The notes beneath the pieces are model-generated. The model was not told the DNA's origin. It was given only the letters and a program-made list of their open reading frames with translations, and did not search any database. Made by a program: the position numbers and the translations under genes. 64,000 nt of DNA from Streptomyces iranensis. GTDB lineage: Bacteria > Actinomycetota > Actinomycetes > Streptomycetales > Streptomycetaceae. Below are positions 24,532 through 33,526 of this stretch, one piece after another. The stretch lies in NCBI RefSeq assembly GCF_017874715.1, contig NZ_JAGGLR010000015.1, positions 1-64,000 of the forward strand. Direction: 5' to 3'. Positions within the stretch are counted from its first letter, which is position 1. Every line of letters starts with the position of its first letter.

Positions 24532-27014
24532 GTGTCACGTCCCGATGTGGGTCCGGTGGCGCCGGGGCGCTCGATCTCCGCCTGAAGGAAGGCGGCGAGC
24601 CGTGCGATGCCGTCCTCGATCTCCGCGGGGCTCAGATAGCTGAAGGAGAGCCGGATCGACCGTTCCCCGCCGGGACCCGGGTAGAAGTAGGCCATCGGCG
24701 TCCAGATGACGCCGTGGTCCTCGGCCGAGCGCAGCAGCGCGGCGTTGTCGGCGGGGAACGGAACCCGGACGGTGAGGAAGAAGCCGCCGCTGGGCCGGTT
24801 CCAGCCGATGCCGAGCCGGTCGCGGACGTCTTCGGGGAAGTGGCGGTCCAGCTGCTCGAGGGTGACGCGGAGCGCCTCGCCGTAGTGCTTGGCCGGCACC
24901 GCGTTGCGTTCGGTGAGCCGGCCGCCGCAGGCCAGCAGGGCACCGGCGACGGCCGCCTGGCTCAGCGCCGGGGTGTTCACCGTCACCATGCTCTTGATCT
25001 TGGCGAGTTCGTCGGCGAGCAGGCTCTCGGCCCCCGACGGATCCCGCACGGGCTGGTCCGCGACGACGAATCCGACGCGGGCGCTGGGGAAGACCGACTT
25101 CGAGTACGACCCGAGGTGGATCACCCGCCGTGCGTGGTCCATCGACTTCAGGGTGGGCAGCTGGACGCCGGGGCTGACCAGCCGGTACGGGCTGTCCTCG
25201 AGGATGAGCAGATCGTGCCGGGCCGCCAGCTCCAGCAACTCCTCGCGGGCGCGCCGGGACATGGTGTTGCCCGACGGGTTCGAATGGTCCGGCACCACGT
25301 AGAAGGCGCGCGGGCGGCGGCCCCTGGCCCGCTCGGCGAGGACGGCGGCCTCCACATCGGCCACGTCAAGACCGTCGGCCCGCTCCTCGACGGGGTGCAC
25401 GGGCACCCCCAGCAGACTGGCGGCTCCGGTGATGCCCACGTAGCAGGGGCTGGCGACCAGCAGGACGTCCCCGGGGTCCGCGAAGAGCGCGCGCAGGGCC
25501 AGCAGCATCCCCTCCTGGGCGCCCACGGTCACCACGATCGCGCCCGGCGGGGCGTCGATGCCCTCGTCGGCGCGGAGCGAGTCGGAGATCAGTCCGCGGA
25601 TCTGGCCGGCGGTCGGGCCGTACTGGTACAGCGCGGTGCGGATGGCCTCGTCCGAGGCACCGCCCGCGGCCAAGTGGTCGAGATAGCGGCGGATGTGATC
25701 GAGGATCTCGTCCTTGTCGAAGAACTCCTCGTACGGCCTTCCGGGGGCGAAGGAGACCACGTCCGGGAAGCGGCCGGTGATCTCGTTCAGGAAGTTCATG
25801 GTGTCCAGCACCGGGTCGGACACGCTGCGGTGCAGGTCCCGCTTGTGCAGTTCGGCTGTCGGCTCCGGCGGGCGCGGCCGGTCGTGCCGCGGTGTTCCGC
25901 CGGACGGGCGGTGCCGCGCCGGGGAGGTGCCCTCCGGCCCGGTCAGCAGCGAGGCGTCGGCGACGGTGGCGGTGCCGGTCAGCGTCATGGCCTCCGACAG
26001 CTCGTCCAGGACCAGGTCCAGGACGCCCGCCACGCCGACCCCGCCCGCCACGGCCAGTCCGTGCAGCACCGGGCGGCCCAGCAGCACGGCGTCCGCCCCC
26101 AGGGCGAGGGCGCCGAGGACGTCCCGGCCGCGGCGGACGCCGCCGTCCAGGATCAGGGCGCAGCGGCCGTCCACGGCGGCGGCGATCGGGGCGAGCACGT
26201 CCAGGGTGGCCGGTGCCCCGTCCAGCTGCCGTCCGCCGTGGTTGGAGACCACGATGCCGTCCACGCCGGCGGCGATCGCGCGCCGGGCGTCCTCGGCGGT
26301 CATGACGCCCTTGACCAGTACGGGCAGCCGGCTGACCGAGCGCAGCCAGTCGATGACCGACCAGTCGAGCGCGGGGTCGAGGCCGGTGCGGCCGTGCTCG
26401 GACGGGGATGAGTAATCGGCGTCGTCCGCAGGCAGGTTGGCGGGTGTGATGTGCGGCGGCAGCCGGAAGTCGTTGCGCAGGTCGCGCAGTCGGCGGCCGA
26501 GCCGCGGGGTGTCGACGGTCAGGACCAGCGCCTCGATCCCCGCGGCCTCCGCGTGTTCGATGAGCCGCCGGGTCGTGGCGCGGTCGCGGAAGCAGTAGAC
26601 CTGGAGCCACAGGGGCGAGGTGGCGGCCGCGGCGATCTCTGCGAAGGTCCGCCCGGCGAAGGTGCTCACCACGAGCGGGAGGCCGGCCGCGCCCGCGGCC
26701 CGCGCGGTGGCCGTCTCGCCGTCGGAGTGCATCAGAGTGTGGTAGGCCATGGGCGCCACGGCCACCGGCGCCGCCCACCGCCGTCCCAGGATCGTGGTGG
26801 ACGGGTCGCACTCACCCGCCCCGGTCAGGACCCGGGGGCTGAGCCGGGTGCGGTCGAACGCCGCTCGGTTGGCGGCGAGCGTCCGCTCCTCCCCGGCCCC
26901 GCCCTCGATGAAGTCCCAGACCGCCGGGGTCAGTCGGGTGCGCGCCCGCTCGGCGTACTCATCGAGGGACAGCGGCGGCCGGGAGGCGCCGGAGGGGGTC
27001 GTGCGGCCGGTCAC
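24528..27014 (-). CDS. hmo-hpgT: HmO-HpgT fusion: 4-hydroxymandelate oxidase fused to Hpg aminotransferase
   Basis: This 828-aa bifunctional enzyme covers the last two steps to 4-hydroxyphenylglycine. Residues about 15-365 are an FMN-dependent alpha-hydroxyacid oxidase (PMAYHTLMHSDGE, PLWLQVYCF, LVKGVMTAEDA, catalytic VSNHGGRQLDG, GGVRRGRDVLGALALGADAV) that oxidises 4-hydroxymandelate to the glyoxylate. After a Pro/Arg-rich linker of about 35 residues, residues about 405-828 are a fold-type I aminotransferase (YQYGPTAGQIRGLI, DHSNPSGNTMS, PLP Lys in GSYSKSVFPSARVG). These are separate genes in many Hpg clusters. The GTG at 27014 overlaps the hmaS stop (GTGA); the longer open frame to 27167 lies inside hmaS and is discarded. 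Confidence 0.93.
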   Translation of the reverse strand: MTGRTTPSGASRPPLSLDEYAERARTRLTPAVWDFIEGGAGEERTLAANRAAFDRTRLSPRVLTGAGECDPSTTILGRRWAAPVAVAPMAYHTLMHSDGETATARAAGAAGLPLVVSTFAGRTFAEIAAAATSPLWLQVYCFRDRATTRRLIEHAEAAGIEALVLTVDTPRLGRRLRDLRNDFRLPPHITPANLPADDADYSSPSEHGRTGLDPALDWSVIDWLRSVSRLPVLVKGVMTAEDARRAIAAGVDGIVVSNHGGRQLDGAPATLDVLAPIAAAVDGRCALILDGGVRRGRDVLGALALGADAVLLGRPVLHGLAVAGGVGVAGVLDLVLDELSEAMTLTGTATVADASLLTGPEGTSPARHRPSGGTPRHDRPRPPEPTAELHKRDLHRSVSDPVLDTMNFLNEITGRFPDVVSFAPGRPYEEFFDKDEILDHIRRYLDHLAAGGASDEAIRTALYQYGPTAGQIRGLISDSLRADEGIDAPPGAIVVTVGAQEGMLLALRALFADPGDVLLVASPCYVGITGAASLLGVPVHPVEERADGLDVADVEAAVLAERARGRRPRAFYVVPDHSNPSGNTMSRRAREELLELAARHDLLILEDSPYRLVSPGVQLPTLKSMDHARRVIHLGSYSKSVFPSARVGFVVADQPVRDPSGAESLLADELAKIKSMVTVNTPALSQAAVAGALLACGGRLTERNAVPAKHYGEALRVTLEQLDRHFPEDVRDRLGIGWNRPSGGFFLTVRVPFPADNAALLRSAEDHGVIWTPMAYFYPGPGGERSIRLSFSYLSPAEIEDGIARLAAFLQAEIERPGATGPTSGRDT

Positions 27015-28054
27015 GAGTTGGCCGCCCGAGCGCGCTCGACGGCCTCGTACAGCGCGCGGATGTTGGAGCTTCCGAAGCCCTGGGCCCCGTGGCGCTGGAT
27101 GAGCTCGAAGAACAGCGTGCGCCGCTCGTAGGGCGAGCGGGTGAAGAGCTGCAGCAGATAGCCCCACTCGTCGCGGTCGGCGAGCACATTGGTCTTGCGC
27201 AGGTCGGTGATGGTCTCGTCGAGGTTGTCGATCCGCTCGGCGAGGGCGTCGTAGTAGGTGCCGGGGGTCTGCAGGAACTCGATGCCCCGGGTCTCGAACT
27301 CGACAACGGCCGGAATGATCTCGTCCACCAGGAACGCCAGGTGCTGCACCCCCGGGCCGCCGTTCCGCTCCAGGAATTCGTCGATCTGGCCCGGCTTCTT
27401 GGTGCTGTCGGGCTCGATGATGGTGAAGGTGATCCCGGACGAGGGGCTGCGCACCACGATGGAGTCCATCGCCTGCTCGCCGACGGCGACGTATTCGCTG
27501 GAATACTGCTCGAAGCCGAATCCGTCGATGTAGTACCGGACCGTGTCGTGCAGGGTGCCGGCCTCGAGACAGACCGCGATGTGGTCGAGCAGCCGCAGTT
27601 CGGTCGCGGTGCCGGCCCGGTCGGCGCTCTTCGGCGAGGTGACCCAGTCCCGGCCCGGGGGCAGCCCGTGCGGCCGGTCCGCGGAGCGCTCGAGGAGGGT
27701 GTGGCGGACGGCGCCGAAGCCGGAGACCGCGGGGCCGGCCGGGTTGCCGGAGGTCAGATCGCGGGCGCCGGCGGCCAGGGCGCCCTCGTGGGCCGCGAGG
27801 GGGTCCTCGCAGGCGAAGGCGATGTCGGCGATGCCGTCACCGTGTTCGGCCAGGAAGTCGGCCGTGCCCGGTCCCGAGGTGATGACGAGCTGGATTTCCT
27901 GTCGGCGGAGCAGGGTCGATTCCAGCGCGCCGGTCCGGCACCGGGCCTCTTCCTGAAATCCCATACCGGACACGAAATAGTCCGTGGTTTTCCGCTGATC
28001 GCTGGTGTAGATCTCGATGTACTCGACGTCATGCGCGGTCACGATGCTCCCCAT
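27011..28054 (-). CDS. hmaS: 4-hydroxymandelate synthase
   Basis: The product (347 aa) is a non-haem Fe(II) dioxygenase of the HPPD superfamily that converts 4-hydroxyphenylpyruvate to 4-hydroxymandelate, the committed step to Hpg. Two vicinal-oxygen-chelate domains are visible. The iron ligands are His in LLDHIAVCL, His in GVQHLAFLV and Glu in TLFFELIQRHG. Context (a coupled HmO-HpgT fusion and prephenate dehydrogenase) decides for HmaS over HPPD. The ATG at 28054 (MGSIVTAHDVEYIEIYTSDQ) has GAGG about ten bases upstream; the open frame extends 29 codons further, but that stretch is not HPPD-like. It is the first gene of the leftward Hpg operon. Confidence 0.93.
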   Translation of the reverse strand: MGSIVTAHDVEYIEIYTSDQRKTTDYFVSGMGFQEEARCRTGALESTLLRRQEIQLVITSGPGTADFLAEHGDGIADIAFACEDPLAAHEGALAAGARDLTSGNPAGPAVSGFGAVRHTLLERSADRPHGLPPGRDWVTSPKSADRAGTATELRLLDHIAVCLEAGTLHDTVRYYIDGFGFEQYSSEYVAVGEQAMDSIVVRSPSSGITFTIIEPDSTKKPGQIDEFLERNGGPGVQHLAFLVDEIIPAVVEFETRGIEFLQTPGTYYDALAERIDNLDETITDLRKTNVLADRDEWGYLLQLFTRSPYERRTLFFELIQRHGAQGFGSSNIRALYEAVERARAANS

Positions 28055-28308
28055 CCGACGATTGCCTCGCCACACATGTGTGTGTGCAACTCGTGGAATC
28101 GCACGGTACCGGGACGGGGAAGCGGTGCCATGGGCCGCCAAGAATTCTTCTATAGACGGAAAGAGACGGGTCCGGCATTTTCGCGGAAGGCGGTCGAGTG
28201 CGTAGCGCCAAGAAGGTCTGCCGACCGCGTCAATCGCCTCTTTTCGGGCGGTCGGCGTTGATCGTGAAGACGGTCGGCGGGCCCTGGCAATGGCTTATTC
28301 GATTCTCT
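28055..28308 (-). promoter_or_regulatory. Leader and promoter region of the Hpg operon
   Basis: This 254-bp non-coding stretch precedes hmaS. It contains a perfect 12-bp palindrome, CACACATGTGTG (28071-28082), 17 bp from the start codon. Read leftward, it also has an AT-rich TATAGAAG element (about 28145-28152) that could be a -10. I find no clear copy of the cluster promoter motif here. Confidence 0.4.
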
Positions 28309-28920
28309 TCATTTGAACGCTTTGCGGCGCACCGCGTAAGCGTAGGTGACGGCGGCCAGCAGCGGCCCCCAGGCGAGCAGCGGCAGATAGGCGGTGACGA
28401 ACACCCAGGCCCGCCAGCCGAGTTCGCCGACGTCATGGACGAGCGATCCGCGCCAGCCGCCGCCCCCGAACTGGCGGCCGTCCAGCGCGCGCCCCTGCAG
28501 CGAGAGGACCAGGGTCATGGTCCAGGTGAAGGTGAGGACCACCGCTCCGAGCGCGGCGGGAACGATCGCGGACAGCGGCCGTACGGGTTTCCCGGCGATG
28601 AAGGGAACCCAGCGCGGCCACACCTCGCCCCAGGTGGAGACCAGCCCCACGGCGAGGAAGGCCAGCCCCTCGGCGATGATGGACAGGATGACGACGTAGA
28701 TCTCCAGCGGCAGCCAGCCCGGCAACTGTCCCCGGCCGATGTCCACGTTCTTGGTGAGCGGAACACCGAAGGTCACCTGGGCGATGCGCCACAGCCCCGA
28801 GGGCAGCACGGCCAACGGGATCAGAAAGGCCGCGCGCCGGGCCCAGAGGGGCACCCCTTCGGCGGGGGTGCCGTGCAGCTTTCGATAGCCACGGGAAACG
28901 GCGGTAAGGATTCCGGACAC
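28309..28920 (-). CDS. Multi-pass membrane protein, unknown function
   Basis: The product (203 aa) has about four transmembrane helices: AAFLIPLAVLPSGLWRI, IYVVILSIIAEGLAFLAVGL, LSAIVPAALGAVVLTFTWTM and AWVFVTAYLPLLAWGPLLAA. A long extracytoplasmic or cytoplasmic loop, with LQGRALDGRQFGGGG, separates the last two. No family I can name. The GTG at 28920 has GGAGGG six bases upstream, which decides against the ATG at 29013. It runs in the same direction as the Hpg operon, 255 bp upstream, and may be an accessory membrane protein of the cluster. Confidence 0.65.
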   Translation of the reverse strand: MSGILTAVSRGYRKLHGTPAEGVPLWARRAAFLIPLAVLPSGLWRIAQVTFGVPLTKNVDIGRGQLPGWLPLEIYVVILSIIAEGLAFLAVGLVSTWGEVWPRWVPFIAGKPVRPLSAIVPAALGAVVLTFTWTMTLVLSLQGRALDGRQFGGGGWRGSLVHDVGELGWRAWVFVTAYLPLLAWGPLLAAVTYAYAVRRKAFK

Positions 28921-29245
28921 GGGGCCCTCCAGGAGACACCGGGAAACGTGCGTCCGTTGCTGGATCGCTGCCAGGAGAATGGCATACGGCATCCCGCACG
29001 CGACTCCTCCCACGGAGGCAAACCCACACGCCGTCGGGTGGAGCCCCCCTTCGCTCCCTCCTCCGTCCGGATGACCGTGAGGGAGGGGATGAACGGCTTT
29101 CGAACACGCTCCGTGGGAGCTCGATAGAAATCCTCGAAGTGCGCCGGGGAAGGGCGGAAAAGCCTGCTATCAACGGGTCGGAGACGTCGTTCACCCACCC
29201 TGCGTCCGCGACATGCGGCGCGGGCCGACCGAGAGGACCGGACAC
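28921..29245. promoter_or_regulatory. Divergent intergenic region, 325 bp
   Basis: This lies between the leftward membrane-protein gene and the rightward P450. I find no gene. The sequence between about 29070 and 29190 is AT-richer than its surroundings (for example GATAGAAATCCTCGAAG), as expected for promoters. No copy of the cluster motif was found. Confidence 0.4.
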
Positions 29246-30472
29246 ATGGCCGAGGAGACCAGCCGGACACCGGAGGTGCTGGGTGAGGACTTCATCCGCG
29301 ACCCGTACCCGGTGTACGCCCGGCTCCGCGAGCGGACCCCGGTGGCGCGGGTCGTGCTCGGCGGGGCACCGATGTGGCTGGTGCTCCGCCATGAGGCGGC
29401 GCGCGCCGCGCTGACCGATCCGAAACTGCACAAGGACCCCGAGCGCTGTGCCCGGCTGGCCGCCAAGCACGCGGGCATCGACCCCGTCGAGCAGCCCGCC
29501 GCGAAGTCGTCCGGGCAGCGGATGCTGGTGGAGCACATGCTGGGCATGGACCCGCCCCACCACACCCGGCTGCGCAAGCTGGTGGCCAAGGCGTTCACCG
29601 CACGGCAGATCCAGGCGCTCCGGCCCCGTATCGAGCACACGGTCGGCGCCCTGCTCGACGACATGGCCGGGCAGGGCGAGGTGGATCTGCTGAAGGTGTT
29701 CGCCTTCCCGCTGCCGCTCACCGTGATCTCCGAGATGATCGGCGTCCCCGAGGCCGACCAGGCCGCCTTCGGAGCGTGGTCCAACGCGCTGACCGTGGCC
29801 GTCCAGCCGCAGGAGATGCACCGCATCGCCGACCGGATGGCGGAGTACCTCACCGGGCTTATCGCCGCCAAGCGGGCGGCCCCGGCCGACGACCTGATCA
29901 GCGGGCTGATCCAGGCGCGGGACAACGAGGACCGGCTCAGCGAGAACGAGCTGGTGTCGATGGTCTTCCAGCTCCTGGTGGCCGGATACGAGACCACCGC
30001 GCATCTGATCGGCAACGGGATGCTCGCCCTGCTGCGCCACCCGGACCAGCTCGCCGCCCTGCGCGCGGACCGGTCGCTGCTGCGGGGCGCGGTCGAGGAG
30101 TTCTGCCGCTACGACAACTCGCTGCACCTGAACACGCTCTCGGTGACCTCGGAACCGGTGGAGATCGCCGGTGTCCGCGTCCCGGCCGACGAGTTCGTCA
30201 TCGTCTCGCTCGGCTCGGCCAATCACGACCCCGAACGCTTCGAGGACCCCGAGCGGTTCGACATCCGCCGGGAGACCGGTGGGCATCTGGCGTTCGGCCA
30301 CGGCATCCACCACTGCATGGGCGCGCCCCTCGCCCGGCTGCAGGCCGAGATCGCGGTCGGCGCGCTGCTCGACCGTTTCCCGCGGATCGAACTGGCCGTG
30401 GCGCCGGAGGAGTTGCGCCGCGAGGTGAACCTGACCCGGGGGCTGGAGTCACTGCCGGTCCGGCTCGGCTGA
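29246..30472 (+). CDS. Cytochrome P450 (first of three)
   Basis: The product (408 aa) is a soluble bacterial P450. The I-helix is LLVAGYETTAH (oxygen-activating Glu-Thr pair), the K-helix ExxR is EEFCRY, and the haem loop is FGHGIHHCMGAPLAR with the Cys thiolate. The start MAEETSRTPEVLGEDFIRDP has GAGAGGA eight bases upstream. It heads a short operon with a DrrAB exporter. It should oxidise the peptide or a carrier-bound residue (hydroxylation, epoxidation or cross-linking); the exact reaction is not visible. Confidence 0.92.
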   Translation: MAEETSRTPEVLGEDFIRDPYPVYARLRERTPVARVVLGGAPMWLVLRHEAARAALTDPKLHKDPERCARLAAKHAGIDPVEQPAAKSSGQRMLVEHMLGMDPPHHTRLRKLVAKAFTARQIQALRPRIEHTVGALLDDMAGQGEVDLLKVFAFPLPLTVISEMIGVPEADQAAFGAWSNALTVAVQPQEMHRIADRMAEYLTGLIAAKRAAPADDLISGLIQARDNEDRLSENELVSMVFQLLVAGYETTAHLIGNGMLALLRHPDQLAALRADRSLLRGAVEEFCRYDNSLHLNTLSVTSEPVEIAGVRVPADEFVIVSLGSANHDPERFEDPERFDIRRETGGHLAFGHGIHHCMGAPLARLQAEIAVGALLDRFPRIELAVAPEELRREVNLTRGLESLPVRLG

Positions 30473-30517
30473 GCGAGGCGGACCGGACCGGCGTACCGGC
30501 CGATGATGAGGAGTCTG

Positions 30518-31492
30518 ATGGATATCGCAATCTCCGCGGCGGGTCTGCGGAAGCGCTACGGCGACAACGAGGTGCTGGGCGGCATCGACCTGTCCGTCGA
30601 GGCGGGCACGGTCTACGGGCTCCTGGGCCCCAACGGCGCCGGCAAGACGACCACCGTGCGGACGCTGTCGACGCTGATCAAGCCCGATGAGGGCACCGCG
30701 ACGGTGGCGGGCTACGACGTGCTGAGCCAGGCGCACGAGGTGCGCCGCAGTATCGGGCTGACGGGTCAGTACGCCGCGCTGGACGGTGAGTTGACCGGCC
30801 GCGAGAACCTGGTGCTGATGGGAACGCTGCTGCACATGGGCCGCAAGCGGGCCCGTGCCCGCGCGGATGAGGTGCTGGAGATGTTCGACCTCACCGATGC
30901 CGCCGACCGGGTCGTCAAGACCTACTCGGGCGGTATGCGCCGCAGGCTGGACCTGGGCGCCAGTCTGACCGGGAGCCCGCCGGTGATCTTCCTGGACGAG
31001 CCGTCCACGGGTCTGGACCCGGTCAGCCGGAACGCGCTGTGGGACATGGTGCGCAAGCAGGTCGCCGAGGGGGTCACCGTGCTGCTGACCACCCAGTACC
31101 TGGAGGAGGCCGACCAGCTCGCCGACCGTATCGCGCTGATCGACAAGGGGCTGGTGGCGGCGGAGGGCACGCCCGACGAGCTGAAGCGGAAGGTCGGCGG
31201 CGAGCGGCTGGAGATCACCGTACGGACCACCGAGATGGTGGAGGCCGCCCGGGTCGCGCTGGCCCGGATCTCCGCGCGGGGCTCCGCCCCGCCGGTCGTC
31301 GACGACAGCGGGATGCGGGTGTCGATCGCGCTGGAGAGCGGTATCGCCGGTGTCTCCGCGGCGGCGTCGGAGCTCCAGGAGGCCTCGGTGGAGGTGGTCG
31401 ACTTCCTTGTGCGGCGCCCCTCGCTGGACGACGTGTTCCTGGAGCTGACCGGAGCCGGACCCGAGGCCGAATTGGAGGCGACGAGCCGATGA
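30518..31492 (+). CDS. DrrA-type ABC exporter ATPase
   Basis: The product (324 aa) is the ATP-binding half of an antibiotic exporter. Walker A is GPNGAGKTTT, the Q-loop region LTGQYAALDGELTGREN, signature TYSGGMRRRLDLG, Walker B PVIFLDEPSTGLDP and switch region LLTTQYLEEAD. The DUF4162-like C-terminal tail (EVVDFLVRRPSLDDVFLELT) is typical of daunorubicin-resistance DrrA. The ATG at 30518 has GAGGAG upstream and overlaps its permease gene by four bases downstream. It probably exports the finished lipopeptide and gives self-resistance. Confidence 0.94.
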   Translation: MDIAISAAGLRKRYGDNEVLGGIDLSVEAGTVYGLLGPNGAGKTTTVRTLSTLIKPDEGTATVAGYDVLSQAHEVRRSIGLTGQYAALDGELTGRENLVLMGTLLHMGRKRARARADEVLEMFDLTDAADRVVKTYSGGMRRRLDLGASLTGSPPVIFLDEPSTGLDPVSRNALWDMVRKQVAEGVTVLLTTQYLEEADQLADRIALIDKGLVAAEGTPDELKRKVGGERLEITVRTTEMVEAARVALARISARGSAPPVVDDSGMRVSIALESGIAGVSAAASELQEASVEVVDFLVRRPSLDDVFLELTGAGPEAELEATSR

Positions 31493-32283
31493 CCACCTAT
31501 GTCCTGAGCGACGCGCTCGCCCTGGCGGGCCGCCACATACGGCACCTGAAGCGGGCACCGCAGCGGATCCTCAGCATCACCCTGATGCCGATCATGTTCG
31601 TGTTCCTCTTCGGCTACCTCTTCGGCAGTTCGATGAACGTGCCGGAGGGCGACTACCACGAGTACATCATGGCGGGCATCTTCACCCAGATGATGCTGGC
31701 CGGCGTCATCAACACCGGGGTGGGGGTGGCCGAGGACCTCTCCAACGGCCTGGTGGACCGGTTCCGTTCGCTGCCGATGGGCAAGGGCTCGGTACTGCTC
31801 GGCCGGACCCTCTCCGATGTGTTGCTCAACGCCATCTCCTGTGTCGCGATGCTCTCCGTCGGCCTGCTGATCGGCTGGCGCATCCACGGCGGGCCGCTCA
31901 AGGCCCTCGCGGGCTTCGGGCTGTTGCTGCTGCTCGGTTACGCCACGGCGTGGCTCGGCTCGCTCATCGGGCTGCTGCTGCGCGATCCCCAGGCGGTCAA
32001 CTCGGTGGCCATGGTGATCACCATGCCGCTCACCTTCCTGTCGGCGACCTTCTACCCGGCCCAGAACCTGCCGGGCTGGGTGCGTCCGGTGGCCGAGTGG
32101 AACCCGGTGACCACCCTGACCACCGGGATGCGTGAGCTGTGGGGCAACCCGACGGGGAACGGCGCCGATCCGGCGTTCCCGCTGCGGCATCCGGTGGCGG
32201 CCTCGCTGATCATGGTGGTGGCCCTGCTGATCGTCGTGATCCCGCTGGCCAACCGGGCCTACGAGCGGGCCGCCGCGCGCTGA
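31489..32283 (+). CDS. DrrB-type ABC-2 exporter permease
   Basis: The product (264 aa) is an ABC-2 permease with six hydrophobic segments, including SITLMPIMFVFLFGYLFG, GIFTQMMLAGVINTG, GLLLLLGYATAWLGSLIGLL and SLIMVVALLIVVIPLA. The characteristic EDLSNGLVDRFRSLPMGKGS cytoplasmic loop and the NPVTTLTTGMRELW motif of DrrB are present. It is coupled to the ATPase gene by ATGA and forms the exporter with it in the cytoplasmic membrane. Confidence 0.94.
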   Translation: MTTYVLSDALALAGRHIRHLKRAPQRILSITLMPIMFVFLFGYLFGSSMNVPEGDYHEYIMAGIFTQMMLAGVINTGVGVAEDLSNGLVDRFRSLPMGKGSVLLGRTLSDVLLNAISCVAMLSVGLLIGWRIHGGPLKALAGFGLLLLLGYATAWLGSLIGLLLRDPQAVNSVAMVITMPLTFLSATFYPAQNLPGWVRPVAEWNPVTTLTTGMRELWGNPTGNGADPAFPLRHPVAASLIMVVALLIVVIPLANRAYERAAAR

Positions 32284-32304
32284 GCCGCGGCCGTGGGACG
32301 CACG

Positions 32305-32360
32305 GGCCCACGCCGAAGCCCGGACGACCGAGAGTGGTCGTCCGGGCTTCGGCGTGGGCC
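32305..32360. terminator. 25-bp perfect stem, bidirectional terminator
   Basis: Bases 32305-32329 are the exact complement of 32336-32360, leaving the 6-base loop GAGAGT. It lies between drrB (rightward) and the luciferase-like gene (leftward), 14-22 bp from each stop codon, and should end both transcripts. Confidence 0.9.
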
Positions 32361-32373
32361 GGGCGCCGCCGGG

Positions 32374-33447
32374 TCAGCTCCCCAGATGCGCACGCCAGGT
32401 GTCATGGAGGCGGGCCAGATGCTCGAAGCCGCCGATCACCGCGTCGGTCGGCACACCGAAGTCCACCAGACAGGCGACCTCGTCCACCCCCGCGTCCTTC
32501 AGCTGCTTGAGCATCGCCATGCAGTCGTCGACGGTGCCGAACATCCCGCTGGTCTCGAAGTACCGGTCGAATGCCTGGGCCACGAGGAACTGACGGTCCT
32601 CCGGGCCCATGCTCCGCAGCTCCCGGGACATGTCCGCGCCCTGGGCCCCCGCCGCCTCGGCCGCCTTGATCAGCAGGTCGAAGGAGCTGGCCAGATAGCG
32701 GGAGAACGGCTCGCGCACGGTCTCCCGCACGGCGTCGCGGTCGGTGCCCACGAAGGTGTGCACCATCACGGCCACATGACCCTGCCCGGCCGAGGCGGGC
32801 TGGTGCTCCCGGTGCGCCCGGCGGTACTCCTCGATGCGCTGGGCGAGGACCTCGACCTCCTGGCCGAGCAGATGGGTGAGCATCCCCATCCCGTGCTCAC
32901 CGGCCAGTGTGAACGTCGCCGGGGTGCCGCCGCTGGTCAGCCACATCGGCAGCTCGGGCTGGACGGGGGGCGGGAACATGGTCAACTCCACCGTCTCGCC
33001 CGCCCCGTCGGTCAGGGACACGCTCTCCCGCCGCCAGAGCCGGCGGATGGTCTCGACCGTCTCCATCAGCCCGGACTTGCGGGTCTCGTAGTTCTCCGGG
33101 CGGAGCGCGAAGTCCGCGGCGTGCCAGCCCGAGGCGAGTGCCACCCCGGCCCGGCCGCCCGAGAGGTTGTCGACGACCGACCACTCCTCGGCGATCCGCA
33201 TCGGGTGGTGCAGCGGCGCCACGACGCTTCCGGCGCGCACCGCGACGCGCTGGGTGACCGCCGCCACCGCGGCGCCCGTCACCGAGGGGTTGGGGTAGAG
33301 CCCGCCGAACGGATGGAAGTGGCGCTCGGGGGTCCACACCGCGGTGAAGCCGTTGTCGTCGGCGAACCGGGCGCCGTCCAGCAGCAGCCGGTAGCGGTCG
33401 CGCTCCTCGGTGTCGTTGTTGGCGAAGTAGAACAGGCTGAAATCCAT
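32374..33447 (-). CDS. Luciferase-like flavin monooxygenase, NRPS-associated (MupA-like) type
   Basis: The product (357 aa) is a TIM-barrel LLM-class oxidoreductase that uses reduced FMN from a separate reductase. Typical features are MDFSLFYFANNDTEERDRYR, the GFTAVWTPERHFHPFGGLYP loop, NLSGGRAGVALASGWHA and LTSGGTPATFTLAGE. This subfamily sits in or beside NRPS and PKS assembly lines. In skyllamycin biosynthesis, as I recall, a flavin monooxygenase makes alpha-hydroxyglycine, and the NRPS at 46236 has a Gly module, so alpha-hydroxylation of Gly is a reasonable inference. The ATG at 33447 has GGAGGA upstream. It may share a transcript with the P450 upstream (79-bp gap). Confidence 0.88.
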   Translation of the reverse strand: MDFSLFYFANNDTEERDRYRLLLDGARFADDNGFTAVWTPERHFHPFGGLYPNPSVTGAAVAAVTQRVAVRAGSVVAPLHHPMRIAEEWSVVDNLSGGRAGVALASGWHAADFALRPENYETRKSGLMETVETIRRLWRRESVSLTDGAGETVELTMFPPPVQPELPMWLTSGGTPATFTLAGEHGMGMLTHLLGQEVEVLAQRIEEYRRAHREHQPASAGQGHVAVMVHTFVGTDRDAVRETVREPFSRYLASSFDLLIKAAEAAGAQGADMSRELRSMGPEDRQFLVAQAFDRYFETSGMFGTVDDCMAMLKQLKDAGVDEVACLVDFGVPTDAVIGGFEHLARLHDTWRAHLGS

Positions 33448-33526
33448 GGGTCCTCCGGAAAGCGAAAGAAAAGCGCCCGGGGCGCGCTGACGGCGGGTCC
33501 CGGGCGGTGTCGCTGCTGTGCGCCGT

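Noticed and set aside
27015..27167. Longer start of the HmO-HpgT fusion
   Set aside because: The extra 51 residues overlap the end of hmaS and are low-complexity; the GTGA overlap at 27011-27014 is the natural start.
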